Part shown: piece after piece, positions 14,673 to 26,840 of the stretch
Numbering within the stretch: position 1 is the first letter of the stretch
Layout of the letters: every line of letters starts with the position of its first letter
DNA from: Liolophura sinensis
Taxonomy: Eukaryota > Mollusca > Polyplacophora > Chitonida > Chitonidae
Assembly: GCF_032854445.1 (NCBI RefSeq)
Contig: NW_027018352.1
Location: 1-36,618, forward strand
DNA: 36,618 bases
Reading direction: 5' to 3'
The notes under the pieces: model-generated
The model's input: the letters and a program-made list of their open reading frames with translations, nothing else
What the model was told of the DNA's origin: nothing
Database searches by the model: none
Translations under genes and position numbers: made by a program

Positions 14673-15589
14673 TCGCTACAGCCAAAAGTATTGGTCGGAG
14701 AGCAACGCGGTTTGCACCATTCGATTTGTCGTCACAAAATACGTCGGATTAGCCTCTTGTCAGCAGCACTTGATCTCTTTTTCCACTTTTGCATTTTTGC
14801 CTGGTCTTTTTGTTAATTGAAATCGGCTACACTGTACTATGTACAATCGCGACTGGTCATTACTATGTTCAACTTTTGACTATAAGTTATGTGCCCTTCG
14901 GTAGCCCAGAAGACGACAAATCTTTTGGCCAAGCCCATTTAACTCACCCAGCAATTGCCTTACTTCTAAGTGCAAGACAATCTCAATGTCTTTATCTACG
15001 TGTAGAAAAACCACACCATTTGTACGTGAAAAACACAAGGTACTTGATACAGTCTGCTGTAAAAAAGTACAACTGAACACTGACCCACTTCAGTAAGGTG
15101 CCAAAAAGATGCGGAATTGGCCAGGCATCGGCTGCTGTTGAAAAATTGCAAATTTCCCTGGTTTCCATGGAGTAAGAGACCTTGATGTGCACGTGATTAT
15201 GACATCAATGATCATTTAATTGTCACTACAGCCAAAAAGTATTGGTCGGAGAGCAAACGCGGTTTGCACCATTCGATTCTCGTCACAAAATACGTCGGAT
15301 TAGCCTCTTACCAGCAGCACTGGAACAGTTTTTTCCACTTTTGCATTTTTACCTGGTCTTTTTGTTAATTGAAATCGGCTACACTGTACTCTGTACAATC
15401 GCGACTGGTCATTACTATATTCAACTTTTGACTATAAGTTATGTGCCCTTCGGTAGCCAGAAGACGTCAAATCTTTGGGCTAAGCGCATTTAACTCACCC
15501 AGCAATTGTGTTACTTCTAAAGTGCAAGACAATCTCAATGTCTTTATTTACGTGTAGAAAAACCACACCTTTTGTACATAAAAATCACA

Positions 15590-16828
15590 AGGTACTTGAT
15601 ACAGTGTGCTGTAAAATAGTACAACTGATAACAAACCCACATGAATAAGGTGCCAAAAGATGCGGAATTGGGCCAGGCATCGGCAGCTGTTAAAAAATTG
15701 CAAATATCCCTGGTTTCCATGGAGTAAGAGCCGTTGCTGGGCACAAGATTATGACATCAATGATTATTCAATTGTGACTACAGCCAAAAGTATTGGTCGG
15801 AGAGCAACGCGGATTGCACCATTCGATTTCTCGTCACAAAATACGTCGGATTAGCCTCTTACTAGTAGCACTGGAACAGTTTTTCCACTTTTGCATTTTT
15901 GCCTGGTGTTTTTGTTAATTGAAACCGGCTACACTGTACTCTGTACAATCGCGACTGGTCATTACTATATTCAACTTTTGACTATAAGTTATGTGCCCTT
16001 CGGTAGCCCAGAAGACCTGAAATCTTTGGGCTAAGCCCATTTAACTCACCCAGCAATTGTCTTATTTCTAAGTCCAAGACAATCTCAATGTCTTTATCTA
16101 CGTGTAGAAAAACCACACCATCTGTTCGTGAAAAACACAAGGTACTTGATACAGTCTGCTGTAAATAGTATAACTGAACACTGACCCACTTCAGTAAGGT
16201 GCCAAAAGATGCGGAATTGAGCCAGGCATCGGCAGCTGTTGAAAAATTGCAAATTTTCCTGGTTTCCATGGAGTAAGAGACGCTGCTGGGCACGTGATTA
16301 TGACATCAATGATCATTCAATTGTCACTACAGCCAAAAGTATTGGTCGGAGAGCAACGCGGTTTGCACCATTCCATTTCTCGTCACAAAATACGTCGGAT
16401 TAGCCTCTTACCAGCAGCACTGGAACAGTTTTTCCATTTTTGCATTTTTGCCTGGTCTTTTTGTTAATTTGAAATCCGATACACTGTACTCTGTACAATC
16501 GCGACTGGTCATTACTATATTCAAATTTTGACTATAAGTTATGTGCCCTTTGGTAGCCCAGAAGACGACAAATCTTTGCGCCAAGCCCATTTAACTCACC
16601 CAGCAATTGCCTTACTTCTAAGTGCAAGACAATCTCAATGTCTTTATCAACGTGTAGAAAAACCACACTATTTGTACGTGAAAAACACAAGGTACTGGAT
16701 ACAGTCTGCTGTAAAAAGTACAACTGAACACTGACCCACTTCAGTAAGGTGCCAAAAGATGCGGAATTGAGCCAGGCATCGGCAGCTGTTGAAAAATTGC
16801 AAATTTCCCTGGTTTCCATGGAGTAAGA
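15590..16828 (+). repeat. Higher-order block C, copy 1
   Basis: Shared rare variants with 24930-26164 (17 monomers away) are CAACTGATAACAAACCCAC, GGGCACAAGATTATGAC, CCATCTGTTCGTG, AATAGTATAACTGAACAC, CCCTTTGGTAGCCC, TCTTTGCGCCAAG and TTATCAACGTGTAG. Similarity ends in copy 31, which switches to the GAATATGACATC subtype. Confidence 0.8.
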
Positions 16829-18487
16829 GCCGTTGCTGGGCACGTGAATATGACATCAATGATCATTCAATTGTGACTACAGCCAAAAGTATTGGTCGGA
16901 GAGCAACGCGGTTTGCACCATTCGATTTGTCGTCACAAAATACGTCGGATTAGCCTCTTACCAGCAGCACTGGAACAATTTTTCGAATTTTGTATTTTTG
17001 CCTGGTCTTTTTGTTAATTGAAATCGGCTACACTGTAGTATGTACCATCGCGACTGGTCATTACTATATTCAACTTTTGGCTATATGTTTTGTGCCCTTC
17101 GGTAGCCCAGAAGACGTCAAATCTTTGGGCTAAGCCCATTTAACTCACCCAGCAATTGCCTTACTTCTAAGTCGAAGACAGTCTCAATGTCTTTATCTAC
17201 GTGTAGAAAAACCACACCATTTGTACGTGAAAAACACAAGGTACTTGATACAGTGTGCTGTAAGTAGTACAACTGAACACTGACCCACATTTATCAGATG
17301 CCAAAAGATGCGGAATTGGGCCAGGCATCGGCAGCTATTGAAAAATTGCAAATTTCTCTGGTTTCCATGGAGTAAGAGCCGTTGCTGGGCACGTGATTAT
17401 GACATCAATGATCATTCAATTGTCGCTACAGCCAAAAGTAATGGTCGGAGAGCAACGCGGTTTGCACCATTCGATTTCTCGTCACAAAATACGTCGTATT
17501 AGCCTCTTACCAGCAGCACTGGAACAGTTTTTCCACTTTTGCATTTTTACCTGGTCTTTATTTTAATTGAAATCGGCTACACTGTACTCTGTACAATCGC
17601 GACTGGTCATTACTATGTTCAACTTTTGACTATAAGTTATGTGCCCTTCGGTAGCCCAGAAGACCTGAAATCTTTGGGCTAAGCCCATTTAACTCACCCA
17701 GCAATTGTCTTACTTCTAAGTCCAAGACAATCTCAATGTCTTTATCTACGTGTAGAAAAACCAGACAATTTGTACATAAAAATCACAAGGTACTTGATAC
17801 AGTCTGCTGTAAAAAGTACAACTGACAACAGACCCACATGAATAAGGTGCCAAAAGATGCGGAATTGGGCCAGGCATCGGCAGCTGTTAAAAAATTGCAA
17901 ATATCCCTGGTTTCCATGGAGTAAGAGCCGTTGCTACGCACGTGATTTTGACATCAATGATCATTCAATTGTCACTACAGCCAAAAGTATTGGTCGGAGA
18001 GAAACGCGGATTGTACCATTCGATTTCTCGTCACAAAATACGTCGGATTAGCCTCTTACTAGTAGCACTGGAACAGTTTTTCCTCTTTTGCATTTTTGCC
18101 TGGTGTTTTTGTTTATTGAAACCGGCTACACTGTACTCTGTACAATCGCGACTGGTCATTACTATATTCAACTTTTGACTATAAGTTATGTGCCCTTCGG
18201 TAGCCCAGAAGACCTAAAATCTTTGGGCCAAGCCCATTTAACTCACCCAACAATTGTCTTATTTCTAAGTCCAAGACAATCTCAATGTCTTTATCTACGT
18301 GTAGAAAAACCACACCATTTGTACGTGAAAAACACAAGGTACTTGATACAGTCTGCTGTAAAAAGTACAACTGAACACTGACCCACTTCTGTAAGGTGCC
18401 AAAAGATGCGGAATTGAGCCAGGCATCGGCAGCTGTTGAAAAATTGCAAATTTCCCTGGTTTCCATGGAGTAAGAGACGTTGCTGGG

Positions 18488-18520
18488 CACGTGATTATGA
18501 CATCAATGATCATTCAATTG
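18488..18520. other. Three-palindrome cluster inside the monomer (representative copy)
   Basis: Within 33 bp the monomer holds CACGTG, then the 10-bp perfect palindrome AATGATCATT, directly followed by CAATTG. The cluster recurs in most copies. In copies reading TCAATGATCATTGA (around 7511 and 9710) the central palindrome extends to 14 bp. CACGTG is replaced by CACAAG in copies 29, 46, 50, 57 and 66, and the centre is altered to AATCATCATT in copies 55 and 64. This is a candidate protein-binding segment by symmetry only; no binding protein can be named from the sequence. Confidence 0.45.
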
Positions 18521-18680
18521 TCACTACAGCCAAAAGTATTGGTCGGAGAGCAACGCGGTTTGCACCATTCGATTTCTCGTCACAAAATACGTCGGATTAG
18601 CCTCTTACCAGCAGCACTGGAACAGTTTTTCCACTTTTGCATTTTTGCCTGGTCTTTATTTTAATTGAAATCGGCTACAC

Positions 18681-18693
18681 TGTACTCTGTACA
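18681..18693. other. Short inverted repeat TGTAC-N3-GTACA (representative copy)
   Basis: TGTAC and GTACA flank a 3-bp spacer (TCT in most copies, TAT in a subset). The element recurs once per monomer. It is weakened where the left arm reads TGTAG (after copies 1, 5 and 31) or where the right arm ends in C. The arms are too short for a stable hairpin, and no function can be assigned. Confidence 0.35.
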
Positions 18694-18930
18694 ATCGCGA
18701 CTGGTCATTACTATGTTCAACTTTTGACTATAAGTTATGTGCCCTTCGGTAGCCCAGAAGACGTCAAATCTTTGGGCTAAGCCGATTTAACTCACCCAGC
18801 AATTGTCTTACTTCTAAGTCCAAGACAATCTCAATGTCTTTATCTACGTGTAGAAAAACCAGACCATTTGTACATGAAAAACACAAGGTACTTGATACAG
18901 TCTGCTGTAAAAAGTACAACTGAAGACTGA

Positions 18931-18950
18931 CCCACTTCAGTAAGGTGCCA
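18931..18950 (+). other. Variable junction segment that defines monomer subtypes (representative copy)
   Basis: The segment between CCCAC and AAGGTGCC (or AGATGCC) just before the landmark is the most clearly class-defining part of the unit. The states seen are ATGAAT, TTCAGT, ATTTAT, ATTTATCAG (replacing ATTTATAAG), TTGAGT and ATAAAT; a single TTCTGT is seen here, in front of copy 35's neighbour set at 18390. The states correlate with other changes: all nine ATTTATCAG junctions are followed by GGAATTGGGCC, while most TTCAGT junctions are followed by GGAATTGAGCC. Confidence 0.7.
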
Positions 18951-21514
18951 AAAGATGCGGAATTGAGCCAGGCATCGGCAGCTGTTGAAAAATTGCAAAT
19001 TTCCCTGGTTTCCATGGAGTAAGAGCCGTTGCTACGCACGTGATTATGACATAAATGATCATTCATTTGTCGCTACAGCCAGAAGTATTGGTCGGAGAGC
19101 AACGGGGATTGCACCATTCAAATTCTCGTCACAAAATACGTCGGATTAGCCTCTTACCAGCTGCACTGGAACAGTTTTTCCACTTTTGCATTTTTGCCTG
19201 GTCTTTTTGTTAATTGAAGCCGGCTACACTGTACTATGTACCATCGCGACTGGTCATTACTATATTCAACTTTTGACTATATGTTATGTGCCCTTCGGTA
19301 GCCCAGAAGACGTCAAATCTTTGGGCTAAGCCCATTTAACTCACCCAGCAATTGCCTTACTTCTAAGTCGAAGACAATCTCAATGTCTTTATCTACGTGT
19401 AGAAAAACCACACCATTTGTACATAAAAAACACAGGTACTTGATACAGTGTGCTGTAAATAGTACAACTGAACACTGACCCACATTTATCAGATGCCAAA
19501 AGATGCGGAATTGGGCCAGGCATCGGCAGCTGTTAAAAAATTGCAAATATCCCTGGTTTCCATGGAGTAAGAGCCGTTGCTGGGCACGTGATTATGACAT
19601 CAATGATCATTCAATTGTCGCTACAGCCAACAGTATTGGTCGGAGAGCAACGCGGTTTGCACCATTCGATTTCTCGTCACAAAATACGTCGGATTAGCCT
19701 CTTACCAGCAGCACTGGAACAGTTTTTCCACTTTTGCATTTTTACCTGGTCTTTTTGTTAATTGAAATCGGCTACACTGTACTCTGTACAATCGCGACTG
19801 GTCATTACTATATTCAACTTTTGACTATAAGTTATGTGCCCTTCGGTAGCCCAGAAGACCTGAAATCTTTGGGCTAAGCGCATTTAACTCACCCAGCAAT
19901 TGTGTTACTTCTAAGTGCAAGACAATCTCAATGTCTTTATTTACGTGTAGAAAAACCACACCTTTTGTACATAAAAATCACAAGGTACTTGATACAGTCT
20001 GCTGTAAAAAGTACAACAGACAACAGACCCACATGAATAAGGTGCCATAAGATGCGGAATTTAGCCAGGCATCGGCAGCTGTTGAAAAATTGCAAATTTC
20101 CCTGGTTTCCATGGAGTAAAAGCCGTTGCTACGCACGTGATTATGACATAAATGATCATTCAATTGTCGCTACAGCCAAAAGTATTGGTCAGAGAGCAAC
20201 GCGGATTGCACCATTCGATTTCTCGTCACAAAATACGTCGGATTAGCCTCTTACTAGTAGCACTGGAACAGTTTTTCCACTTTTGCATTTTTGCCTGGTG
20301 TTTTTGTTCATTTAAACCGGCTACACTGTACTCTGTACAATCGCGACTGGTCATTACTATATTCAACTTTTGACTATAAGTTATGTGCCCTTCGGTAGCC
20401 CAGAAGACCTGAAATCTTTGGGCCAAGCCCATTTAACTCACCCAGCAATTGTCTTATTTCTAAATCCAAGAAAATCTCAATGTCTTTATCTACGTGTAGA
20501 AAAACCACACCATTTGTACGTGAAAAACACAAGGTACTTGATACAGTCTGCTGTAAATAGTACAACTGAACACTGACCCACTTCAGTAAGGTGCCAAAAG
20601 ATGCGGAATTGAGCCAGGCATCGGCAGCTGATGAAAAATTGCAAATATCCCTGGTTTCCATGGAGTAAGAGACGTTGCAACGCACGTGAATATGACATCA
20701 ATGATCATTCAATTGTCACTACAGCCAAAAGTATTGGTCGGAGAGCAACGCGGTTTGCACCATTCGATTTGTCGTCACAAAATACGTCGGGTTAGCCTCT
20801 TACCAGCAGCACTGGAACAATTTTTCGAATTTTGTATTTTTGCCTGGTCTTTTTGTTAATTGAAATCGGCTACACTGTACTATGTACAATCGCGACTGGT
20901 CATTACTATATTCAACTTTTGACTATATGTTATGTGCCCTTCGGTAGCCCAGAAGACGTCAAATCTTTGGGGTAAGCCCATTTAACTCACCCAGCAATTG
21001 CCTTACTTCTAAGTCGAAGACAATCTCAATGTCTTTATCTACGTGTAGAAAAACCACACCATTTGTACATAAAAAACACAAGGTACTTGATACAGTGTGC
21101 TGTAAATAGTACAACTGAACACTGACCCACATTTATCAGATGCCAAAAGATGCGGAATTGGGCCAGGCATCGGCAGCTGTTAAAAAATTGCAAATATCCC
21201 TGGTTTCCATGGAGTAAGAGCCGTTGCTGGGCACGTGATTATGACATCAATGATCATTCAATTGTCGCTACAGCCAAAAGTATTGGTCGGAGAGCAACGC
21301 GGTTTGCACCATTCGATTTCTCGTCACAAAATACGTCGGATTAGCCTCTTGTCAGCAGCACTTGATCTCTTTTTCCACTTTTGCATTTTTGCCTGGTCTT
21401 TTTGTTAACTGAAATCGGCTACACTGTACTCTGTACAATCGCGACTGGTCATTACTATATTCAACTTTTGACTATAAGTTATGTGCCCTTCGGTAGCCCA
21501 GAAGACGACAAATC

Positions 21515-22604
21515 TTTTGGCCAAGCCCATTTAACTCACCCAGCAATTGCCTTACTTCTAAGTGCAAGACAATCTCAATGTCTTTATCTACGTGTAGAAA
21601 AACCACACCATTTGTACGTGAAAAACACAAGGTACTTGATACAGTCTGCTGTAAAAAGTACAACTGAACACTGACCCACTTCAGTAAGGTGCCAAAAGAT
21701 GCGGAATTGGGCCAGGCATCGGCTGCTGTTGAAAAATTGCAAATTTCCCTGGATTCCATGGAGTAAGAGACCTTGATGGGCACGTGATTATGACATCAAT
21801 GATCATTTAATTGTCACTACAGCCAAAAGTATTGGTCGGAGAGCAACGCGGTTTGCACCATTCGATTTCTCGTCACAAAATACGTCGGATTAGCCTCTTA
21901 CCAGCAGCACTGGAACAGTTTTTCCACTTTTGCATTTTTACCTGGTCTTTTTGTTAAATGAAATCGGCTACACTGTACTCTGTACAATCGCGACTGGTCA
22001 TTACTATATTCAACTTTTGACTATAAGTTATGTGCCCTTCGGTAGCCCAGAAGACGTCAATCTTTTGGCCAAGCCCATTTAACTCACCCAGCAATTGCCT
22101 TACTTCTAAGTGCAAGACAATCTCAATGTCTTTATCTACGTGTAGAAAAAACCACACCATTTGTACGTGAAAAACACAAGGTACTTGATACAGTCTGCTG
22201 TAAAAAGTACAACTGAACACTGACCCACTTCAGTAAGGTGCCAAAAGATGCGGAATTGGGCCAGGCATCGGCTGCTGTTGAAAAATTGCAAATTTCCCTG
22301 GTTTTCCATGGAGTAAGAGACCTTGATGGGCACGTGATTATGACATCAATGATCATTTAATTGTCACTACAGCCAAAAGTATTGGTCGGAGAGCAACGCG
22401 GTTTGCACCATTCGATTTCTCGTCACAAAATACGTCGGATTAGCCTCTTACCAGCAGCACTGGAACAGTTTTTCCACTTTTGCATTTTTACCTGGTCTTT
22501 TTGTTAAATGAAATCGGCTACACTGTACTCTGTACAATCGCGACTGGTCATTACTATATTCAACTTTTGACTATAAGTTATGTGCCCTTCGGTAGCCCAG
22601 AAGA
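21515..22604 (+). repeat. Two almost identical adjacent monomers (recent single-unit duplication)
   Basis: Copies 40 and 41 (landmarks 21698 and 22247) share marks that are rare elsewhere: ATCGGCTGCTGTTG, GAGACCTTGATGGGCACG and GTTAAATGAAATCGGC. They differ by only a few bases, such as GGATTCCATGG versus GGTTTTCCATGG and one extra A near 22148. The degraded subtype relative is copy 28 at 15108. The pattern is that expected from a one-monomer unequal exchange. Confidence 0.8.
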
Positions 22605-24929
22605 CGTCAAATCTTTGGGCTAAGCGCATTTAACTCACCCAGCAATTGCCTTACTTCTAAGTGCAAGACAATCTCAATGTCTTTATTTACGTGTAGAAAA
22701 ACCACAACTTTTGTACATAAAAATCACAAGGTACTTGATACAGTCTGCTGTAAAAAGTACAACTGACAACAGACCCACATGAATAAGGCGCCATAAGATG
22801 TGGAATTTAGCCAGGCATCGGCAGCTGTTGAAAAATTGCAAATATCCCTGGTTTCCATGGAGTAAGAGACGTTGCTACGCACGTGATTATGACATAAATG
22901 ATCATTCAATTGTCGCTACAGCCAAAAGTATTGGTCGGAGAGCAACGCGGATTGCACCATTCGATTTCTCGTCACAAAATACGTCGGATTAGCCTCTTAC
23001 TAGTAGCACTGGAACAGTTTTTCCACTTTTGCATTTTTGCCTGGTGTTTTTGTTCATTGAAAACGGCTACACTGTACTCTGTACAATCGCGACTGGTCAT
23101 TACTATATTCAACTTTTGACTATAAGTTATGTGCCCTTCGGTAGCCCAGAAGACCTGAAATCTTTGGGCCAAGCCTATTTAACTCACCCAGCAATTGTGT
23201 TACTTCTAAGTGCAAGACAATCTCAATGTCTTTATCTACGTGTAGAAAAACCACACCATTTGTACATAAAAAACACAAGGTACTTGATACAGTCTGCTGT
23301 AAAAAGTACAACTGAACACTGACGCACATTTATAAGGTGCCAAAAGATGCGGAATTTAGCCAGGCATCGGCAGCTGTTGAAAAATTGCAAATTTTCCTGG
23401 TTTCCATGGAGTAAGAGCCGTTGCTGGGCACGTGAATATGACATCAATGATCATTCAATTGTGACTACAGCCAAAAGTATTGGTCGGAGAGCAACGCGGT
23501 TTGCACCATTCGATTTGTCGTCACAAAATACGTCGGATTAGCCTCTTACCAGCAGCACTGGAACAATTTTTCGAATTTTGTATTTTTGCCTGGTCTTTTT
23601 GTTAATTGAAGCCGGCTACACTGTACTATGTACCATCGCGACTGGTCATTACTATATTCAACTTTTGACTATATGTTATGTGCCCTTCGGTTAGCCCAGA
23701 AGACGTCAAATCTTTGGGCTAAGCCCATTTAACTCACCCAGCAATTGCCTTACTTCTAAGTCGAAGACAATCTTAATGTCTTTATTTACGTGTAGAAAAA
23801 CCACACCTTTTGTACATAAAAATCACAAGGTACCTGATACAGTCTGCTGTAAAAAGTACAACTGACAACAGACCCACTTCAGTAAGGTGCCAAAAGATGC
23901 GGAATTTAGCCAGGCATCGGCAGCTGTTGAAAAAGTGCAAATTTTCCTGGTTTCCATGGAGTAAGAGCCGTTGCTGGGCACGTGAATATGACATCAATGA
24001 TCATTCAATTGTGACTACAGCCAAAAGTATTGGTCGGAGAGCAACGCGGTTTGCACCATTCGATTTGTCGTCACAAAATACGTCGGATTAGCCTCTTACC
24101 AGCAGCACTGGAACAATTTTCGAATTTTGTATTTTTGCCTGGTCTTTTTGTTAATTGAAATCGGCTACACTGTATTATGTACAATCGCGACTGGTCATTA
24201 CTATATTCAACTTTTGACTATATGTTATGTGCCCTTCGGTAGCCCAGAAGGACGTCAAATCTTTGGGCTAAGCCCATTTAACCTCACCCAGCAATTGCCT
24301 TACTTCTAAGTCGAAGACAATCTCAATGTCTTTATCTACGTGTAGAAAAACCACACCATTTGTACATAAAAAACACAAGGTACTTGATACAGTGTGCTGT
24401 AAATAGTACAACTGAACACTGACCCACATTTATCAGATGCCAAAAGATGCGGAATTGGGCCAGGCATCGGCAGCTGTTAAAAAATTGCAAATATCCCTGG
24501 TTTCCATGGAGTAAGAGCCGTTGCTGGGCACGTGATTATGACATCAATGATCATTCAATTGTCGCTACAGCCAAAAGTATTGGTCGGAGAGCAACGCGGT
24601 TTGCACCATTCGATTTCTCGTCACAAAAATACGTCGGATTAGCCTCTTGTCAGCAGCACTTGATCTCTTTTTCCACTTTTGCATTTTTGCCTGGTCTTTT
24701 TGTTAATTGAAATCGGCTACACTGTACTATGTACAATCGCGACTGGTCATTACTATGTTCAACTTTTGACTATAAGTTATGTGCCCTTCGGTAGCCCAGA
24801 AGACGACAAATCTTTTGGCCAAGCCCATTTAACTCACCCAGCAATTGCCTTACTTCTAAGTGCAAGACAATCTCAATGTCTTTATCTACGTGTAGAAAAA
24901 CCACACCATTTGTACGTGAAAAACACAAG

Positions 24930-26840
24930 GTACTTGATACAGTGTGCTGTAAATAGTACAACTGATAACAAACCCACATGAATAAGGTGCCAAAAGATGC
25001 GGAATTGGGCCAGGCATCGGCAGCTGTTAAAAAATTGCAAATATCCCTGGTTTCCATGGAGTAAGAGCCGTTGCTGGGCACAAGATTATGACATCAATGA
25101 TCATTCAATTGTAACTGCAGCCAAAAGTATTGGTCGGAGAGCAACGCGGATTGCACCATTCGATTTCTCGTCACAAAATACGTCGGATTAGCCTCTTACT
25201 AGTAGCACTGGAACAGTTTTTCCACTTTTGCATTTTTGCCTGGTGTTTTTGTTAATTGAAACCGGCTACACTGTACTCTGTACAATCGCGACTGGTCATT
25301 ACTATATTCAACTTTTGACTATAAGTTATGTGCCCTTCGGTAGCCCAGAAGACCTGAAATCTTTGGGCCAAGCCCATTTAACTCACCCAGCAATTGTCTT
25401 ATTTCTAAGTCCAAGACAATCTCAATGTCTTTATCTACGTGTAGAAAAACCACACCATCTGTTCGTGAAAAACACAAGGTACTTGATACAGTCTGCTGTA
25501 AATAGTATAACTGAACACTGACCCACTTCAGTAAGGTGCCAAAAGATGCGGAATTGAGCCAGGCATCGGCAGCTGTTGAAAAATTGCAAATTTTCCTGGT
25601 TTCCATGGAGTAAGAGACGTTGCTGGGCACGTGATCATGACATCAATGATCATTCAATTGTCACTACAGCCAAAAGTATTGGTCGGAGAGCAACGCGGTT
25701 TGCACCATTCCATTTCTCGTCACAAAATACGTCGGATTAGCCTCTTACCAGCAGCACTGGAACAGTTTTTCCACTTTTGCATTTTTGCCTGGTTTTTTTG
25801 TTAATTGAAATCGACTACACTGTACTCTGTACAATCGCGACTGGTCATTACTATATTCAAATTTTGACTACAAGTTATGTGCCCTTTGGTAGCCCAGAAG
25901 ACGACAAATCTTTGCGCCAAGCCCATTTAACTCACCCAGCAATTGCCTTACTTCTAAGTGCAAGACAATCTCAATGTCTTTATCAACGTGTAGAAAAACC
26001 ACACTATTTGTACGTGAAAAACACAAGGTACTTGATACAGTCTGCTGTAAAAAGTACAACTGAACACTGACCCACTTCAGTAAGGTGCCAAAAGATGCGG
26101 AATTGAGCCAGGCATCGGCAGCTGTTGAAAAATTGCAAATTTCCCTGGTTTCCATGGAGTAAGAGACGTTGCTGGGCACGTGATTATGACATCAATGATC
26201 ATTCAATTGTCACTACAGCCAAAAGTATTGGTCGGAGAGCAACGCGGTTTGCACCATTCGATTTGTCGTCACAAAATACGTCGGATTAGCCTTTTACCAG
26301 CAGCACTGGAACAGTTTTTCGAATTTTGCATTTTTACCTGGTCTTTTTGTTAATTGAAATCGGCTACACTGTACTCTGTACAATCGCGACTGGTCATTAC
26401 TATGTTCAACTTTTGACTATAAGTTATGTGCCCTTCGGTAGCCCAGAAGACCTGAAATCTTTGGGCCAAGCCCATTTAACTCACCCAGCAATTGTGTTAC
26501 TTCTAAGTGCAAGACAATCTCAATGTCTTTATTTACGTGTAGAAAAACCACACCTTTTGTACATAAAAATCACAAGGTACTTGATACAGTCTGCTGTAAA
26601 AAGTACACCTGACAACAGACCCACATGAATAAGGTGCCAAAAGATGCGGAATTTAGCCAGGCATCGGCAGCTGTTGAAAAATTGCAAATTTTCCTGGTTT
26701 CCATGGAGTAAGAGCCGTTGCTGGGCACGTGAATATGACATCAATGATCATTCAATTGTGACTACAGCCAAAAGTATTGGTCGGAGAGCAACGCGGTTTG
26801 CACCATTCGATTTGTCGTCACAAAATACGTCGGATTAGCC
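24930..26840 (+). repeat. Higher-order block C, copy 2
   Basis: The left part matches 15590-16828. The part from copy 46 to copy 49 is also duplicated immediately downstream at a spacing of 2,194-2,196 bp, four monomers. Distinctive shared marks with the downstream copy are GGGCACAAGATTATGAC, AATAGTATAACTGAACAC, TTATCAACGTGTAG, TTAGCCTTTTACCAGC and CAGTTTTTCGAATTTTGC. Confidence 0.8.

Larger units (their letters stand above)
271..16207 (+). repeat. Satellite zone 1: 29 monomers of irregular length (544-556 bp)
   Basis: Landmarks (copies 1-29) are at 271, 824, 1373, 1921, 2469, 3016, 3568, 4120, 4669, 5216, 5768, 6315, 6863, 7407, 7960, 8513, 9064, 9612, 10168, 10718, 11267, 11818, 12367, 12914, 13464, 14015, 14562, 15108 and 15659; the next is 16208. 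Only 5 of 29 intervals are exactly 549 bp. Most departures are one-base gains or losses, often in homopolymer runs such as CAAAAATACG, TTTTTTCC or GCCAAAAAG. There are also a 7-bp duplication near 10001 and short deletions near 7207 and 14666. The same positions are regular further right. This zone may be an older or less homogenised part of the array, or consensus sequence of lower quality; the sequence alone cannot separate these, but homopolymer bias favours the second. Confidence 0.9.
18405..18953 (+). repeat. Reference monomer (copy 34, exactly 549 bp) with internal landmarks
   Basis: This copy illustrates the internal map. From its left end: GATGCGG landmark, CAGCTG at 18430-18435, CCATGG (an NcoI site present in most copies) at 18463-18468, CACGTG at 18488-18493, AATGATCATT at 18505-18514, CAATTG at 18515-18520, a TGTAC-TCT-GTACA inverted repeat at 18681-18693, and the variable junction segment at 18931-18950. 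The unit was inspected for a 3 x 183-bp substructure and no convincing internal homology was seen. It ends directly at the next GATGCGG at 18954. Confidence 0.9.

Noticed and set aside
18179-18490. Recurrent 103-codon minus-strand frame, overlapping a 97-codon plus-strand frame with a hydrophobic N-terminus
   Set aside because: Both recur once per monomer at the same place on opposite strands, with no ribosome or promoter context, no recognisable domain, and frequent disruption by single-base indels. They are by-products of the satellite sequence.
18752-18762. TAGCCCAGAAG in the monomer fits an RNA polymerase III box A consensus
   Set aside because: No box B-like sequence lies at a suitable distance downstream, and the box A consensus is loose enough to match by chance.
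18405-18953. Possible origin of the 549-bp unit from three 183-bp subunits
   Set aside because: Aligning the three thirds by eye gave only short matches (such as CACCATT and CTGTTAAAAA versus CTGTAAAAAG) at inconsistent spacing.
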